Shown: piece after piece, positions 41,168-50,943 of the stretch | How the letters are laid out: each line of letters starts with the position of its first letter | How positions within the stretch are numbered: position 1 is the stretch's first letter | DNA from: a virus | Virus record (IMG/VR): IMGVR_UViG_3300025930_000008 | Coordinates: 43,023 to 107,022 of that record | Length of the DNA: 64,000 bases | Direction: 5' to 3' (one strand) | Notes under the pieces: generated by a model | Seen by the model: the letters and a program-made list of their open reading frames with translations, nothing else | Databases searched by the model: none | What the model was told of the DNA's origin: nothing | Translations under genes and position numbers: made by a program

Positions 41168-44100
41168 TAGCCGACCCTCACAGGCATGACCTTCATCCAA
41201 CGATTAGAATATGTGGGTGTAGATGAGTTGACGCCACCCGAATTGTTATATTGCATCTTTATAAGAGAGCTTGTAGCTACAGAAGTTACTCGGGTATCAC
41301 CATTTAGACCTTGGATACCGCCGAATACCGCGCCACTTGTTTCTGTGTATTGGTCTAAGACGAGGGGTGTACCTGCAACAGTCGCAGCAATTGCATGATA
41401 AGCGTTTGCGCTAGCTCCCCATGAGCTAGTCGCGCCAGCGCTGATATCCCAATCACCGGCTAGAGGGGTTGTGTAAGACGGACCAACAGAGGCGGTCAGG
41501 TCTGACCAACCACCTGTGGTGACAGCGATAGCGGCAGCGGTTGCAATAGCCACATAGATAGGAGAGCCACCAACGACTTCCCACTTATATGTTGATGCGC
41601 TTGATTGGTTATAACGTAGATGCCAAACAACGCCTTGCGCAGCCATAGTGGCATCTTGGAAATGAACCTCTAGACCATCGCTGAGTCCTGTTGTTGGGAG
41701 AACGCTGACCTTGGCCGGGAGATTACCTGCGGGGCCGGGAGGTCCCTGAGGCCCAGCTAAAAGAGTTGATACTGAATCGGTGTCAAATTCAATAACGTCT
41801 AGTGATAGTGCCCCAGCGGCTGAGGCCGGGAAATCATTAAAGACTTGCCCGGAAGGATTGACGATTAGGCGTGCATATGTACCACCGTTGTCGGTAGTAA
41901 ACCAGGCGTTGAATGCCGGTCGATAGCCAACAGGCAGAGTAAAGATCACCGCATTGGTCGTTCCGCCCTTGACCAATCCGCGTACCTGAACTTTGCCTAG
42001 CGGGTCCTTACGGAAGGCCGCGCTTTGGTAAGTGCCAACCGTATGGTTTGTATATCCATTTTGGAATGCAGGTTCACCCGATCCACCGACAAGGTGCCAA
42101 GGGTCCATCGCTTGTTGGGTAAGCGTAACATTGCCTGGGCCTGAGCAAACAACAGTGTACTGATTTTGTGAAGGCGCAGGTGTAGCAGGATTGAATTTGA
42201 CAGTAACTTGGTTGAGACTGTTACGTTCGATTTCTGCGGTAACCTCAGACCAGGGCGAATTAGTTTCGTAAACGCTGACCGCGATATTACGAGTTGCCAA
42301 ATTATGGTCAATAGCAAAAGTACGAGTAGCACCATCGCCAATGATCGTTGAAAATGAGGTACCACCGGGGACTCCCTGTGGACCAGCGGGGAGAGTGGTT
42401 ACCGAATCTGTATCAAACTCGATCCCGTCAAGTGAAAGCAGCGTCGCCGTGGCATCGCCCCAGGCAAACACCGATCCATCAGCGGCGATATTGACCTGGG
42501 TCCAGGCGGTTGATGTGTTTGAGGATCCATGTGGGTCGAACCGGAGTTGCTTTGGCGGGCGATAACCGGCAGGCAGAGTGAACATCACTGTGCCAGATGC
42601 TCCACCCTTTGCCGACCCCTCTATTTTGACTATACCATCGGGGTATTTACGGAATCGTGGCACCTGAAACGAGGCACCGGCATCGTAGGAAGTCCACGAG
42701 TTTTGGAATGCCGGTTCACCCGAATTACCAACAATATGCCAGGTGTCCATCGTCTGCTGAGTCAGGACAGCGCCCGGACCATTGACAACAACTGTGTATT
42801 GACCTGTAGTTGGAGCGGCAGTAGCCGTGGCAGTACGGATCGTTAGAGTGTTCTGATCCGTGTATTCAATTTCAGCGGGGACATAGGCCCTAGGTGAATT
42901 GGTTTCGCGGACAAAAGCGTTGACATTCCAGCTAGCGAGATTGTGCGAGATAGTGAATACCTTGCTTGTACCATCGCCAAAAACCTGTGTATAGGATTGA
43001 CCACCAGGAGGGCCAGCCGGTAGAGTTGTGACCGGTATATCTTCAGCTATGAATGAAAGACCATCAAGAGATTCCCAACCACCTGACGCTGTGTTACCAA
43101 CTGTGACACTGATAACACCCGTCGTTGCAATGTCAAGACGACCAGGGGTATTAGGTTCTCCATAACGGTTTCCTATAATCAATGGGCCTGATGGACGATA
43201 GCCCGCTGGCAATGTAAAGAGCGTTGAGCTAGCTGCGGCGCTTGCTAAACACACACCCTTCAACTGCACAGTGCCATCAGGCAATTTACGGAAAGCCACG
43301 CCACCTGAGAATGCAGCCCAGCTAGTCCAGTTGGTACCAAAGGCAGGCTCTCCCGCCGTGCCAACGTAATGCCAAGAGTCAATAGTCTGTGAACTTACCG
43401 CCGCACCTGGCCCGGTAATGACGACCGTATATTGACCAGTCGTTGGCGCTGCTGAGGTGGCAGAAGTTTTGACTGTAACAACGCTTGGAGTAGTACGCTC
43501 GACTTCAACTTCTACCTCTGAAAATGGTGAAGCCGTCTGGTAGCACGCAACATTGACATTACGTGTACCCATCCCATGGGTAAGCGTGAAAGTCTTAGAG
43601 GTACCATCACCGATAACTGCTGACCATGAATTTCCTGAGGTACCGGGAGGGCCAGCCGGAAGAGTAGTGACTGAATCGGTATCAAATTCGACGTTCATCA
43701 AATGCAGATTGGTTCCTGCACGAACGCCTGCCACTACACCTGTGTTATCAATGCTGATGAAATTGCCTGCCGCTCCACCGTCGCCTAGGACGGGGAGGTA
43801 TTGAAATGTCGGAGGCCGATATCCAGCGGGAAGTGTAAATACAGTTGTTCCAGTCGTACCACCTGAAATGGTCCCTCGCATCTGGACCTTGCCCAATGGG
43901 TCCTTACGGAATGACACCGGGCCATAAATACCACCAAAGCTAGTCCACGAATTCACAAATCCGGGTTCGCCTGCTGTACCAACTACATGCCAAGGATCAA
44001 GATTCTGCTGAGTTATAGCCGCGCCAGGACCAGAGACTACGACTGTGTATTCATTCAGCGCGATAGGAGCTAAACCAGCCGATGTACGAATAGTGATCTG

Positions 44101-45675
44101 ATCGACCGTAGTCTTTTCAAACTCTAGACCACCGGTTACGTCCTGATATGGTGAGGCAGTCTGGTATACGTCGATCTGAACGTTACGAGTACCTAGAGCA
44201 TGGGTGACTGTAAAGGTACGAGCGACGCCATCGCCGATAGGTACCGAGAATTGAGCACCACCGGCAGTACCCCCACCTCCACCGCCGCCAGGAATGGTGA
44301 CAACGGTTTTATTGTTAGACGAGTCGTCTGTGACAGTGACACCGGCACCAGAGAAATCAAGATTTGGACGATTGGTGCGGGCAATACCCTCGTCCATAAT
44401 GGTATGACCAGCGCTACCCCACGTTGTATCGTAATCAGTAGCTGATGCTTTGACTAATGCCTGGCCCGTAGTACCTCCTGTGGGTACGCCTGGTCCCGCA
44501 GCGCCAGTGGGTCCGCTTGCTCCTTGAGGGCCGGTTGGCCCCGTAGCTCCGGTAGCTCCTGCTGGACCCGTCGCGCCTGTTGGACCTTGTGGACCCTGCG
44601 CTCCCGCTGCCCCCTGGGGGCCGGGGATACCCTGTGGGCCAATAAGTACGCCGCCGCTGATGGTGACACCGCTGACTTTGACGATGTATGCCAACACTAC
44701 ATATGGCGGCATGTTGTTGTGAGTGAGGCCACCACCTGTGTTAGTAGTTCCTGAAATGCCAGTGAAAGCTGATGCCGTGTTAATAACCCACGCGCCGAGC
44801 GGGGCTGCGTTGTGCGGAGGAATACCACTACCAGAGTTGGTAGGTCCGGCTGCTGTCGTATATGGTGCGGTGGCACCGTGAATGTGGCCCGGGTCATTGA
44901 TCGTGTGACTGTGGGCCGGAACCTCTGAGGTTATAAGACTGTGGGTTTCCTCGCCAGGATTTGCAAGCGCAGGATTTGTCTGAGATTTAGTACCGACTGT
45001 ACGAGAGCCGCTAGCAAAAATGAAACGATTGCTAAGGTCAGGGACTACGAAAGTTCCTGCCCCGGCGTTATAGTCCCAAAGAGTGCTTCCCCCGTCCTTT
45101 TGTGACTTGGCGAAATCATAGCCATCTGGGTATGCTGCACGGGTAAGAGACTGACCGTTGGCTAGAACATAGTCAGTAGGGATAGTATTCCCCGTCCAAG
45201 CCATGACCATACCGATACGACCGGTATCCATGCCTCCACCGCCACCAGCACCGGCTTTGAACACCTGATCTGAGTCATTCCAAACGAGGCTCTCACCATT
45301 GTTGATATCTGTCAGATCAACAGGAGCTAGACGCATCCCACGGTCGTCATAAATCTTGCTAGAATCCAGGCGCATTTCGCCTGGGTCCATAACCGTGATA
45401 TCAAAATCCTCAACCTCTGTGAAGGCAATACCACCATTCTGTGGTAAAGCCTTGTAGCCATGCACACGGCTACAGAGATTCCATGTAACGTTGTCGATTG
45501 GATCGCGTGTTATCGACCAAACCTCGCCGGTCTGAGGCCAGCGGAAGCTAGGCGGCACGTCTAGAATAGAAACGTAGACTAATCCGCCGTCGCGGAGTTT
45601 GCCCTGAATCTGTTTAGTCTGTGGATAAGCGGATAGGACTTCTATCCACTGTTTATCAGGACCGTATACTCTCAT
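41167..45675 (-). CDS. Large modular tail fibre: collar, collagen-like, four repeats
   Basis: 1502 aa. N-terminal baseplate-attachment region (1-150), phage tail-collar domain (about 152-340, GMVMAWTGN, PDLSNRFIFASG), a G-x-y collagen-like rod (about 345-400), then four modules of about 212 residues starting near 475, 685, 897 and 1110. Each begins GDG-T-TF-x-HNL/ALGTRN and ends LPAGPxG, a short collagen-like linker. The last 180 residues repeat the jelly-roll found in the next gene. Probably the main host-recognition fibre. Abuts the hub gene. Confidence 0.88.
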   Translation of the reverse strand: MRVYGPDKQWIEVLSAYPQTKQIQGKLRDGGLVYVSILDVPPSFRWPQTGEVWSITRDPIDNVTWNLCSRVHGYKALPQNGGIAFTEVEDFDITVMDPGEMRLDSSKIYDDRGMRLAPVDLTDINNGESLVWNDSDQVFKAGAGGGGGMDTGRIGMVMAWTGNTIPTDYVLANGQSLTRAAYPDGYDFAKSQKDGGSTLWDYNAGAGTFVVPDLSNRFIFASGSRTVGTKSQTNPALANPGEETHSLITSEVPAHSHTINDPGHIHGATAPYTTAAGPTNSGSGIPPHNAAPLGAWVINTASAFTGISGTTNTGGGLTHNNMPPYVVLAYIVKVSGVTISGGVLIGPQGIPGPQGAAGAQGPQGPTGATGPAGATGATGPTGPQGASGPTGAAGPGVPTGGTTGQALVKASATDYDTTWGSAGHTIMDEGIARTNRPNLDFSGAGVTVTDDSSNNKTVVTIPGGGGGGGTAGGAQFSVPIGDGVARTFTVTHALGTRNVQIDVYQTASPYQDVTGGLEFEKTTVDQITIRTSAGLAPIALNEYTVVVSGPGAAITQQNLDPWHVVGTAGEPGFVNSWTSFGGIYGPVSFRKDPLGKVQMRGTISGGTTGTTVFTLPAGYRPPTFQYLPVLGDGGAAGNFISIDNTGVVAGVRAGTNLHLMNVEFDTDSVTTLPAGPPGTSGNSWSAVIGDGTSKTFTLTHGMGTRNVNVACYQTASPFSEVEVEVERTTPSVVTVKTSATSAAPTTGQYTVVITGPGAAVSSQTIDSWHYVGTAGEPAFGTNWTSWAAFSGGVAFRKLPDGTVQLKGVCLASAAASSTLFTLPAGYRPSGPLIIGNRYGEPNTPGRLDIATTGVISVTVGNTASGGWESLDGLSFIAEDIPVTTLPAGPPGGQSYTQVFGDGTSKVFTISHNLASWNVNAFVRETNSPRAYVPAEIEYTDQNTLTIRTATATAAPTTGQYTVVVNGPGAVLTQQTMDTWHIVGNSGEPAFQNSWTSYDAGASFQVPRFRKYPDGIVKIEGSAKGGASGTVMFTLPAGYRPPKQLRFDPHGSSNTSTAWTQVNIAADGSVFAWGDATATLLSLDGIEFDTDSVTTLPAGPQGVPGGTSFSTIIGDGATRTFAIDHNLATRNIAVSVYETNSPWSEVTAEIERNSLNQVTVKFNPATPAPSQNQYTVVCSGPGNVTLTQQAMDPWHLVGGSGEPAFQNGYTNHTVGTYQSAAFRKDPLGKVQVRGLVKGGTTNAVIFTLPVGYRPAFNAWFTTDNGGTYARLIVNPSGQVFNDFPASAAGALSLDVIEFDTDSVSTLLAGPQGPPGPAGNLPAKVSVLPTTGLSDGLEVHFQDATMAAQGVVWHLRYNQSSASTYKWEVVGGSPIYVAIATAAAIAVTTGGWSDLTASVGPSYTTPLAGDWDISAGATSSWGASANAYHAIAATVAGTPLVLDQYTETSGAVFGGIQGLNGDTRVTSVATSSLIKMQYNNSGGVNSSTPTYSNRWMKVMPVRVG

Positions 45676-48600
45676 CTACCACCCGCGCACCATGCCTCTA
45701 GAGATTTCAGGGTGGGCATTCTTCTTCATTGAAGATGGTGCGCTTAGATTAGCCTGAGTAGTAAAGCCAGCGGTGTAATCAAATGAGTGGTGTACTTCGT
45801 CAATAAACATCTGGATACCGTGACTTGGGAAGGCTACAAGACCACCCGGATACAACTCCGGCATGAAGGTAAATGAGAACGTAGTCTGGAACTGACGTGC
45901 CCACATCAGCATGAATTGCTGGTATGCATAGAATGTCTCAAAGACGTGAGAGCGGATCATGGGAGCCTCTTGGACATATGGCCGCGCTCCATACCTCTGT
46001 AAGAATTCCACGGACTTCTGATAGGTACCGAGGAATGGCTGAGTATCTTCGCCATACTCTGTCTGTAGCTCAGTTTCCTTCTGTTCCTCTTGCCCTGCAC
46101 TCGTTAGAGCGTGGGTGACTCCTGATCTAACAAAGGGGTTCTGAGTAATCTTAGGTGGATTTGACTGTGTGAGGTTTAGGAAGTCAGAAGTGCCAGCGTT
46201 GAGAATGTTAACCACGCCAGTAGTCTCCAACTTACGGGTAATCTCAATGCTCTGATTAGGAAGAGTTGCGCCGACCACATAAACATGTGTAGCCAAAGCC
46301 TCATCTGTAAGCTGAATGTTTCCTTCAAGGATTTCAATGTCGTCTATCTCCCAATATGGGGCTGTGCCCATAGTGCCAAAATAGTCTGGGTAAAATGCGA
46401 GGAAGTCTCCATCGGGGAGGCTCTGGAATGATCGCATCGTGCCCTTGATAATCTGCTCAATGAACGGCAAAAGAGGCTGGTCGTTCATGAGAGACTTGCC
46501 ACCTGTCAACAGGATTGACTCTGCTGCGTCCACAGCCTCGGGGAAGTTCAACTGAGAGAACACAGAGGCGGTCTTAGCTGCGACCAATGGGTCTACGCTG
46601 CCACCGGAAGCCTCTCCACCACCACTAGCTGTATCCTGTCCAGCTTCCCCGGCAGGGGCAGTTTCACCCTTCTGTAGCGCCTTGAATACAGCAGTAGGGT
46701 CTACGGAGCCATCCATGCCATTTGAGTCGTTACGCATGATGAAATGGACGTGGGGAGCCGGGTGGTTAGACTTCGCCAAGACCTTGCCAGCTTTTACCTT
46801 GTCGCCTGGGCTGACCATAACTTCACCAACATGGCCCCAACCGATAACGGTGCCCTTCTTAATCTCACCTACGTCCTCATCGAAGATGAAATGGACCATG
46901 CCGCCGTACCCACCGAATGCATAGCCGGATGAGGCATACTTACCGATGGTGCCGTCACACGGAGCGATACATTCTGTGCCCGTGGGAACCGGTACGTCAA
47001 TACCCATGTGCGTGTGGGGAGGGTTACCGTGATTGGCCTCACCGAACGGCGAGCTAATGTCGGTCTTACCACCCTTGATGACAGAGTAGAGTTTACGATC
47101 AGATGAACTGGCCGGAGTGTCAGTGGTTTTAGAATCCTCCCATGCCTTTAGACGAGCCTGATAATCTTCTGTACTCTCTCCCGCTCGCCTGTTAGGCTTG
47201 GCTGTGACGGTCGTGGTGCTTGGATCGGTCTGGTTGGTATCACTGCTATCCTCTGCGGTTGAGGAAGCCTTGTCCTTATCTGATTCAGATGACCCACCCT
47301 TTCCTACCGCAGCCTTAGCGGTTTCTAGATAGCGCAGATAGGTTTTCTCATGACCGGGTGTATCGGCCCCTGTATAAGTCGTCCAAGGATTCCAGTTGGT
47401 TCCGTTGCTGGAAATCTTCATCATGGCCTGGGCGTTCTTTGAAGGGACCTTCAAATCCTCTACCGTCATGCCTAGTTCGGGGTGAACGCTCTGATAAATC
47501 TGCCAGAGTCCTACACAACCGATGGAGTTGACCACCTTAGGGTTACCCTGTGATTCCGCAGAGGCGATAGCCCCGGCGATAGCAGCCTTTTCTCCCTCCA
47601 AGCCAGCTTCCTCGGCCAGAGCTACAAGCTCTGCTGTAGAGAATTCTCCCTTGGCGTCCTGTGATCCCGCTGCACCGGAGCTACTGCTTCCTGAACCTGT
47701 GCCCTTAGAACCCTCTCCGATGAAGTCTTTAAGCCACTGATTGAATTCCGCAGTAGCTTCTGTATTGGCAGCCTGTAATGAATTGAAAATTTGCTGGATA
47801 CGATCTACTAGACCAATGGGTAATTCCTCAATGAACAGATGCTTAGGGTCCCATCGCGCTATATGCTTCAAACAGGCGTAAGCCAAATCACTCATGCTGG
47901 CGGCTTGAATCTCATCAGCGGTGATAGGCTGTGCCACAGACTGAGTGGTGGAATTACTACCGTTTGCGCTGACACCTCCCACCACGGCGTCATTAATCAT
48001 GTCAGCGCGTTTCTTATAGCCCGCAGCGTTAGGATGCATACCATCTGTTAGGGTCACATCACCGTTGTCTACGACGGCCTTCCAGTCAATGATGTGTAGA
48101 TTGGAATGCTTGGCTGCCACCTGACCTAAAGCGGTATTAATAGCCGTATCGGCAGGCTTACCCGCGAGGGCTGGACGCTTGATATTGAGCCAGTAGACTG
48201 GTCGGCCATTAGCCAGGCTCATGATTGACTCAGCGCTCTTTTTGAAATTCACAGTGTCGAAGTCATTCGTGCCAAGAGAGATAACCAACTGGTCGCCTAG
48301 CTTAGACCTATTAGCCTGTAGGTTTTTGAGTCCCTGGGCGGTAGTGATACCTACCTTGGCATTGGTGGTGGCCTTGATGGTAGCCTTTTTGAGTCCATCG
48401 TCAGTGCCCACGGCCAAAGAATCTCCGTACACTTGTACATTGCCCACCGTGCCAGTGCCAGCGGTGTTAGAGCCGGGAGACTGGATATTGCCATCTGGCC
48501 CCAGCAGCCAACCATATGAAGCCATGAAGTGCATCATAAATGGCAAGCCTGGATCGAAGTAGGTGTACTGCAATCGCTTTAAGCTACAGCTAGCCGTTAC

Positions 48601-48900
48601 CGTGCATGTGCCCGGGTACATCTGGTAATACGGTACAGAGTCCAGATAGCCGGTGAATACCTGAATGGGCATTCCGGGGAGCCTCTGTAGGAAAATGGTG
48701 ATCTTATCCATCGGGCTGAACGTGTTATTCCCCGGCTGTGTGAACTGGCGATACGGGTTCTGAAAAGTAACCTCAGCCGTAGAGACTTGATTCAGTTTGC
48801 GAGAGACATTCCCTGATACAACAAGATCAGAGATATTGATTGTCTCTTTGGGGGTCTGGATATATACGTAGACTTTTGGTGAGTAAACTAAGCGGCGCAT
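45676..48900 (-). CDS. Hub protein with SGNH hydrolase, lysozyme-like and M23 domains
   Basis: 1074 aa. In order: hub-like N-terminus (TINISDLVVSGNVSRKLNQ), SGNH/GDSL hydrolase (YGDSLAVG near 157, GTND near 211, DGMHPNAAGY near 287), lytic transglycosylase-like domain (AIASAESQGNP near 445, VGLWQIYQS), M23 metallopeptidase (HMGID near 630, HVHF near 718) and a hub C-terminus. Predicted to cut glycan, ester and peptide bonds while the tail crosses the cell wall. Starts at the stop of the NlpC/P60 gene (TAATG). Confidence 0.9.
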   Translation of the reverse strand: MRRLVYSPKVYVYIQTPKETINISDLVVSGNVSRKLNQVSTAEVTFQNPYRQFTQPGNNTFSPMDKITIFLQRLPGMPIQVFTGYLDSVPYYQMYPGTCTVTASCSLKRLQYTYFDPGLPFMMHFMASYGWLLGPDGNIQSPGSNTAGTGTVGNVQVYGDSLAVGTDDGLKKATIKATTNAKVGITTAQGLKNLQANRSKLGDQLVISLGTNDFDTVNFKKSAESIMSLANGRPVYWLNIKRPALAGKPADTAINTALGQVAAKHSNLHIIDWKAVVDNGDVTLTDGMHPNAAGYKKRADMINDAVVGGVSANGSNSTTQSVAQPITADEIQAASMSDLAYACLKHIARWDPKHLFIEELPIGLVDRIQQIFNSLQAANTEATAEFNQWLKDFIGEGSKGTGSGSSSSGAAGSQDAKGEFSTAELVALAEEAGLEGEKAAIAGAIASAESQGNPKVVNSIGCVGLWQIYQSVHPELGMTVEDLKVPSKNAQAMMKISSNGTNWNPWTTYTGADTPGHEKTYLRYLETAKAAVGKGGSSESDKDKASSTAEDSSDTNQTDPSTTTVTAKPNRRAGESTEDYQARLKAWEDSKTTDTPASSSDRKLYSVIKGGKTDISSPFGEANHGNPPHTHMGIDVPVPTGTECIAPCDGTIGKYASSGYAFGGYGGMVHFIFDEDVGEIKKGTVIGWGHVGEVMVSPGDKVKAGKVLAKSNHPAPHVHFIMRNDSNGMDGSVDPTAVFKALQKGETAPAGEAGQDTASGGGEASGGSVDPLVAAKTASVFSQLNFPEAVDAAESILLTGGKSLMNDQPLLPFIEQIIKGTMRSFQSLPDGDFLAFYPDYFGTMGTAPYWEIDDIEILEGNIQLTDEALATHVYVVGATLPNQSIEITRKLETTGVVNILNAGTSDFLNLTQSNPPKITQNPFVRSGVTHALTSAGQEEQKETELQTEYGEDTQPFLGTYQKSVEFLQRYGARPYVQEAPMIRSHVFETFYAYQQFMLMWARQFQTTFSFTFMPELYPGGLVAFPSHGIQMFIDEVHHSFDYTAGFTTQANLSAPSSMKKNAHPEISRGMVRGW

Positions 48901-50129
48901 TAGAAGTGTCTTGCTGTGAATCCTGCTGTCGGACGTGTTTGAGAGCGAGTGTGTGGTCCATCTGGCTTTCCACCTTGGCTATAGTCAGATGTGTCAGCGC
49001 GTTTGATATCACCCTGTTCAAACATAATAAAGGTGTGTTCACTGTTGGCATAGACAGTGAAGTCTGTACCCCTACCCGCTTTGCCCACGCCCATGAGAGC
49101 GTTGGAATCCATAGGGGCTTTGATATAACCACCAGCGCCTAGACATGCGGATACATAGCCAGAACAATCAAATCCTACTTGTGATTCGCCAGGTCGAATG
49201 GACTTAGATGGAACGCCTAGCTTTGCATGACCTCCACCCCAGGCATAAGGCAGATTTTGTGCGTCGATACGTCGTGCCTCTTGAAGTACGGAACCTACGC
49301 CTTCACCGCTGACAGGCACATCACCTAGACCGGGAATAAGCGCCTGTCCACCACCACCCTTGAAAGCCGCATCCTCTTGCTCTACTTTCTTGGCGGCTGC
49401 TTCCGCTTCCTTAGCGCGGATATCCTTCTGCTCTAGCAAGAGAATGTCAGGGTCAGCAACGAAGCTGACTGTGCCGGTCGTACCACGTTCCTTTTCCCAT
49501 GAGAGCGGTCGTTTCTCGTTGGGAAACTGCATTGCCATAGCGATCTTGTCTAGCTGATATGTAGGGTCCTCTAGACCTGTAGTCAAAACGCCGTGCGTAG
49601 CAGATACGATGTTGAATTCAAAGGTGAATTCAGGAGCGTTGACCCATCGCTCTGTATTCCTCTCCACCTTGAGAATGTGCCCACGCACAGAGACACCATC
49701 GTGTGCGTAGCGCTTATGTACGCTACTAAGCGTGGAGGCAACGTTACCAGAGTGAATCGTCAGATGCATAGTATTCTGCAACTTGTCTGGCACCCTAGCC
49801 CGCTGACATTGCATCTGCGCTGTGCGTACCCATTCAGCAAACTGCCCATAAAGCGCCTGATTGGGGAATTGCCCACGCACAGTCAAACGTGGCTGCACGA
49901 AGTTACGCGGGTACCACGCCCGATGCCTATGAGACTGAGCGTAGTTGCCGCCAATCTCGAAGTTTTGTTCTACCTCATGGACCCAAAGGTAAATGCTAGT
50001 GCCGTCAGGCCGGGAAAGCTGTGCCGTATGACGAGACTCTGTGGGAAGCGCCTTCTGTGGGAAGTTGACAAAATACCCTTGGTCGGTGGGCACATTGGGC
50101 GGGATATCACTTGGACCATAATTAGCCAC
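48900..50129 (-). CDS. Tail protein with NlpC/P60 endopeptidase domain
   Basis: 409 aa from GTG 50129, which overlaps the previous gene by 8 nt; an ATG at 50216 would overlap more. The N-terminal 300 residues are a tail-tip or hub domain. The C-terminal NlpC/P60 fold has YAWGGGH, the catalytic Cys in FDCSGYVS (about 321) and the His in EHTFIMF (about 365). Hydrolyses peptidoglycan stem peptides during infection, beside the three-enzyme hub. Confidence 0.88.
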   Translation of the reverse strand: MANYGPSDIPPNVPTDQGYFVNFPQKALPTESRHTAQLSRPDGTSIYLWVHEVEQNFEIGGNYAQSHRHRAWYPRNFVQPRLTVRGQFPNQALYGQFAEWVRTAQMQCQRARVPDKLQNTMHLTIHSGNVASTLSSVHKRYAHDGVSVRGHILKVERNTERWVNAPEFTFEFNIVSATHGVLTTGLEDPTYQLDKIAMAMQFPNEKRPLSWEKERGTTGTVSFVADPDILLLEQKDIRAKEAEAAAKKVEQEDAAFKGGGGQALIPGLGDVPVSGEGVGSVLQEARRIDAQNLPYAWGGGHAKLGVPSKSIRPGESQVGFDCSGYVSACLGAGGYIKAPMDSNALMGVGKAGRGTDFTVYANSEHTFIMFEQGDIKRADTSDYSQGGKPDGPHTRSQTRPTAGFTARHF

Positions 50130-50943
50130 CCTTATTATCCCCCGTCTTAGCTGTGTCAGCCGTATCCTTATTGTCCGGCTGCTGTCCGGTGCTGGTGGAT
50201 GGCTTAGAGCCATCAAAATTCATCAAGTCTGCTAGCTCGCTGAACTGGCCTCCCATTAGCGCTGTGAACTGCTCATTCATTACTCTGGCGATTCCCTTAG
50301 GGTCTGGTTTCTCTGGTTCCTTGCCCGACCCTTCCACTTGGATACCCTTCAAGTGAGTTGCGCGTGGATATAGGTCGGCCTCTTCCTTTGTAATGACGGC
50401 GTTCGGGTCAGAAAATGGGTTCCTACGTCTGTATCCTATGTCAGCGGTCAGTCTACCGAATGCTTGTAGCCCCGTCTGGCCTGCCTGTGCATAATCTACA
50501 GTCAGTTCATCCATGATAGGGTCAGGGTCTACGATAGAAGCTTTCAACCTCCACTGTGGGATAATCACATCGCGCCCATACCGCATCCCTGGCATTTGAA
50601 TAGGCTTGATAGCTAGCGACCACCCTCTCTCGGGGTACGTCATGATGACCGGAGTCTCTACATAGCTTTCCCCCGCATAGCCCTGCGTAGCCTTGAGCAT
50701 GTATTGAAGGAACCAGGCATAGATAGTCTCCATCTCTGAGTAACTCTTGACCTCTCCGACAATCTCAAGATCGTCAATGTTAGTCGAAAGAACTTGGACC
50801 ACCTCACCAGCATATGTAGCATATGACTGTGTGTTTAGATTATAGCCCCAACTGATCTGATTGGCACCCGTGGTCACAATCAGGGTCTTAGGCAGGCCAC
50901 CGCTAGTGTCAATGCGCTCGTAATCGAAATAGATATTCGGCAT
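50122..50943 (-). CDS. Tail tip/baseplate protein
   Basis: 273 aa. N-terminal beta-rich region (IYFDYERIDTSGGLPKTLI), a tail-like strand pattern (WSLAIKPIQMPGMRYGRDVIIPQW), then a disordered Ser/Thr/Asp-rich C-terminus. Between tape measure and hub proteins, as distal or adaptor proteins are. No named family. Confidence 0.7.
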   Translation of the reverse strand: MPNIYFDYERIDTSGGLPKTLIVTTGANQISWGYNLNTQSYATYAGEVVQVLSTNIDDLEIVGEVKSYSEMETIYAWFLQYMLKATQGYAGESYVETPVIMTYPERGWSLAIKPIQMPGMRYGRDVIIPQWRLKASIVDPDPIMDELTVDYAQAGQTGLQAFGRLTADIGYRRRNPFSDPNAVITKEEADLYPRATHLKGIQVEGSGKEPEKPDPKGIARVMNEQFTALMGGQFSELADLMNFDGSKPSTSTGQQPDNKDTADTAKTGDNKGG

